Assembly: GCA_964487505.1 (NCBI GenBank)
Contig: CAZARD010000154.1
Coordinates: 1 to 8,283 of the forward strand
Source: JAFDVJ01 sp964487505
Lineage (GTDB): Bacteria; Acidobacteriota; Blastocatellia; Pyrinomonadales; Pyrinomonadaceae
Direction of reading: 5' to 3'
Length of the DNA: 8,283 nt
Both the position numbers and the translations under genes were made by a program. Positions within the stretch are counted from its first letter, which is position 1; each line of letters starts with the position of its first letter. Under the pieces are notes generated by a model. The model searched no databases, was not told the DNA's origin, and saw only the letters and a list, made by a program, of their open reading frames with translations. This document shows, in pieces, positions 8,167 through 8,283 of this stretch.

Positions 8167-8283
8167 GAGAGGCCTTGATTAGCCACGCGTGCCCCGATGC
8201 AGAACCCCGCACGAAGTAAGGGGGCCCGATCGCGGGAGCGATCGCTCGTGAACCGTCCGGACCTGGATTGCGGATCGCGTGAA
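8167..8283. other. Unassigned 117-bp tail with inverted repeats
   Basis: No recognisable gene was found here. The segment holds a 7-bp hairpin, CGATCGC (8227-8233) with GCGATCG (8238-8244) around a GGGA loop. The alternative palindrome GAGCGATCGCTC (8236-8247) overlaps it. CGTGC (8188-8192) can pair with GCACG further right. There is no T-run, so it is not an intrinsic terminator. A frame is open from ATG 8197 (or GTG 8248) to the window end, giving a short charged peptide that resembles nothing known to me. Alternatives are the 5' part of a structured RNA or the leader of the next gene. Confidence 0.3.

Noticed and set aside
8227..8247. Inverted repeat after holA as an intrinsic terminator
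   Set aside because: The stem is short and no T-tract follows it.

Overview
This 8.3 kb window looks like core chromosome of a Gram-negative bacterium of fairly high G+C content, roughly 60% by eye, with a strong preference for G or C at third codon positions. An LptE-like protein implies an outer membrane with lipopolysaccharide. The protein style and gene order would suit Acidobacteriota, perhaps a Blastocatellia relative, but that placement is an inference from memory and not a computed result. There is no sign of phage, insertion sequences, CRISPR or a plasmid backbone. The tightly packed genes are nearly all housekeeping functions.

Left part (1-2075): an arginine divergon. The first 18 codons of argG (argininosuccinate synthase) and the complete arginine repressor gene argR point left. 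argH (argininosuccinate lyase) points right. The 122-bp gap between argR and argH is AT-rich and holds several TGCAT / CATAAA half-sites in inverted and direct arrangement, which makes it the natural place for an ArgR operator. A short run of heptamer tandem repeats lies between argR and argG.

Centre (2072-5627): argH overlaps a MenI/YdiI-like hotdog thioesterase gene by 4 bp (ATGA), and that gene overlaps tilS (tRNA-Ile lysidine synthetase) by 8 bp, so these three genes are probably one transcript. After a 183-bp gap with a good sigma70-type promoter comes ftsH, the membrane AAA+ zinc protease, which starts at TTG behind a strong GGAGG ribosome binding site. A clear intrinsic terminator closes this block.

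Right part (5720-8166): folP (dihydropteroate synthase), an lptE-like gene and holA (DNA polymerase III delta) follow with a 4-bp overlap and a 0-bp gap, so they form one operon. The window thus joins two widely known gene neighbourhoods, tilS-ftsH-folP and lptE-holA. The partners often seen with them (hpt between tilS and ftsH, glmM after folP) are absent.

The last 117 bp hold no recognisable gene. They contain a strong short inverted repeat and may be the start of a structured RNA or of the next reading frame.

I did not find a new multi-gene system. The points most worth following are the argR-argH operator region, a His-to-Asn change at an active-site position of the thioesterase, the leader of ftsH, the shifted cysteine of the LptE-like protein, and the repeat-bearing ends.
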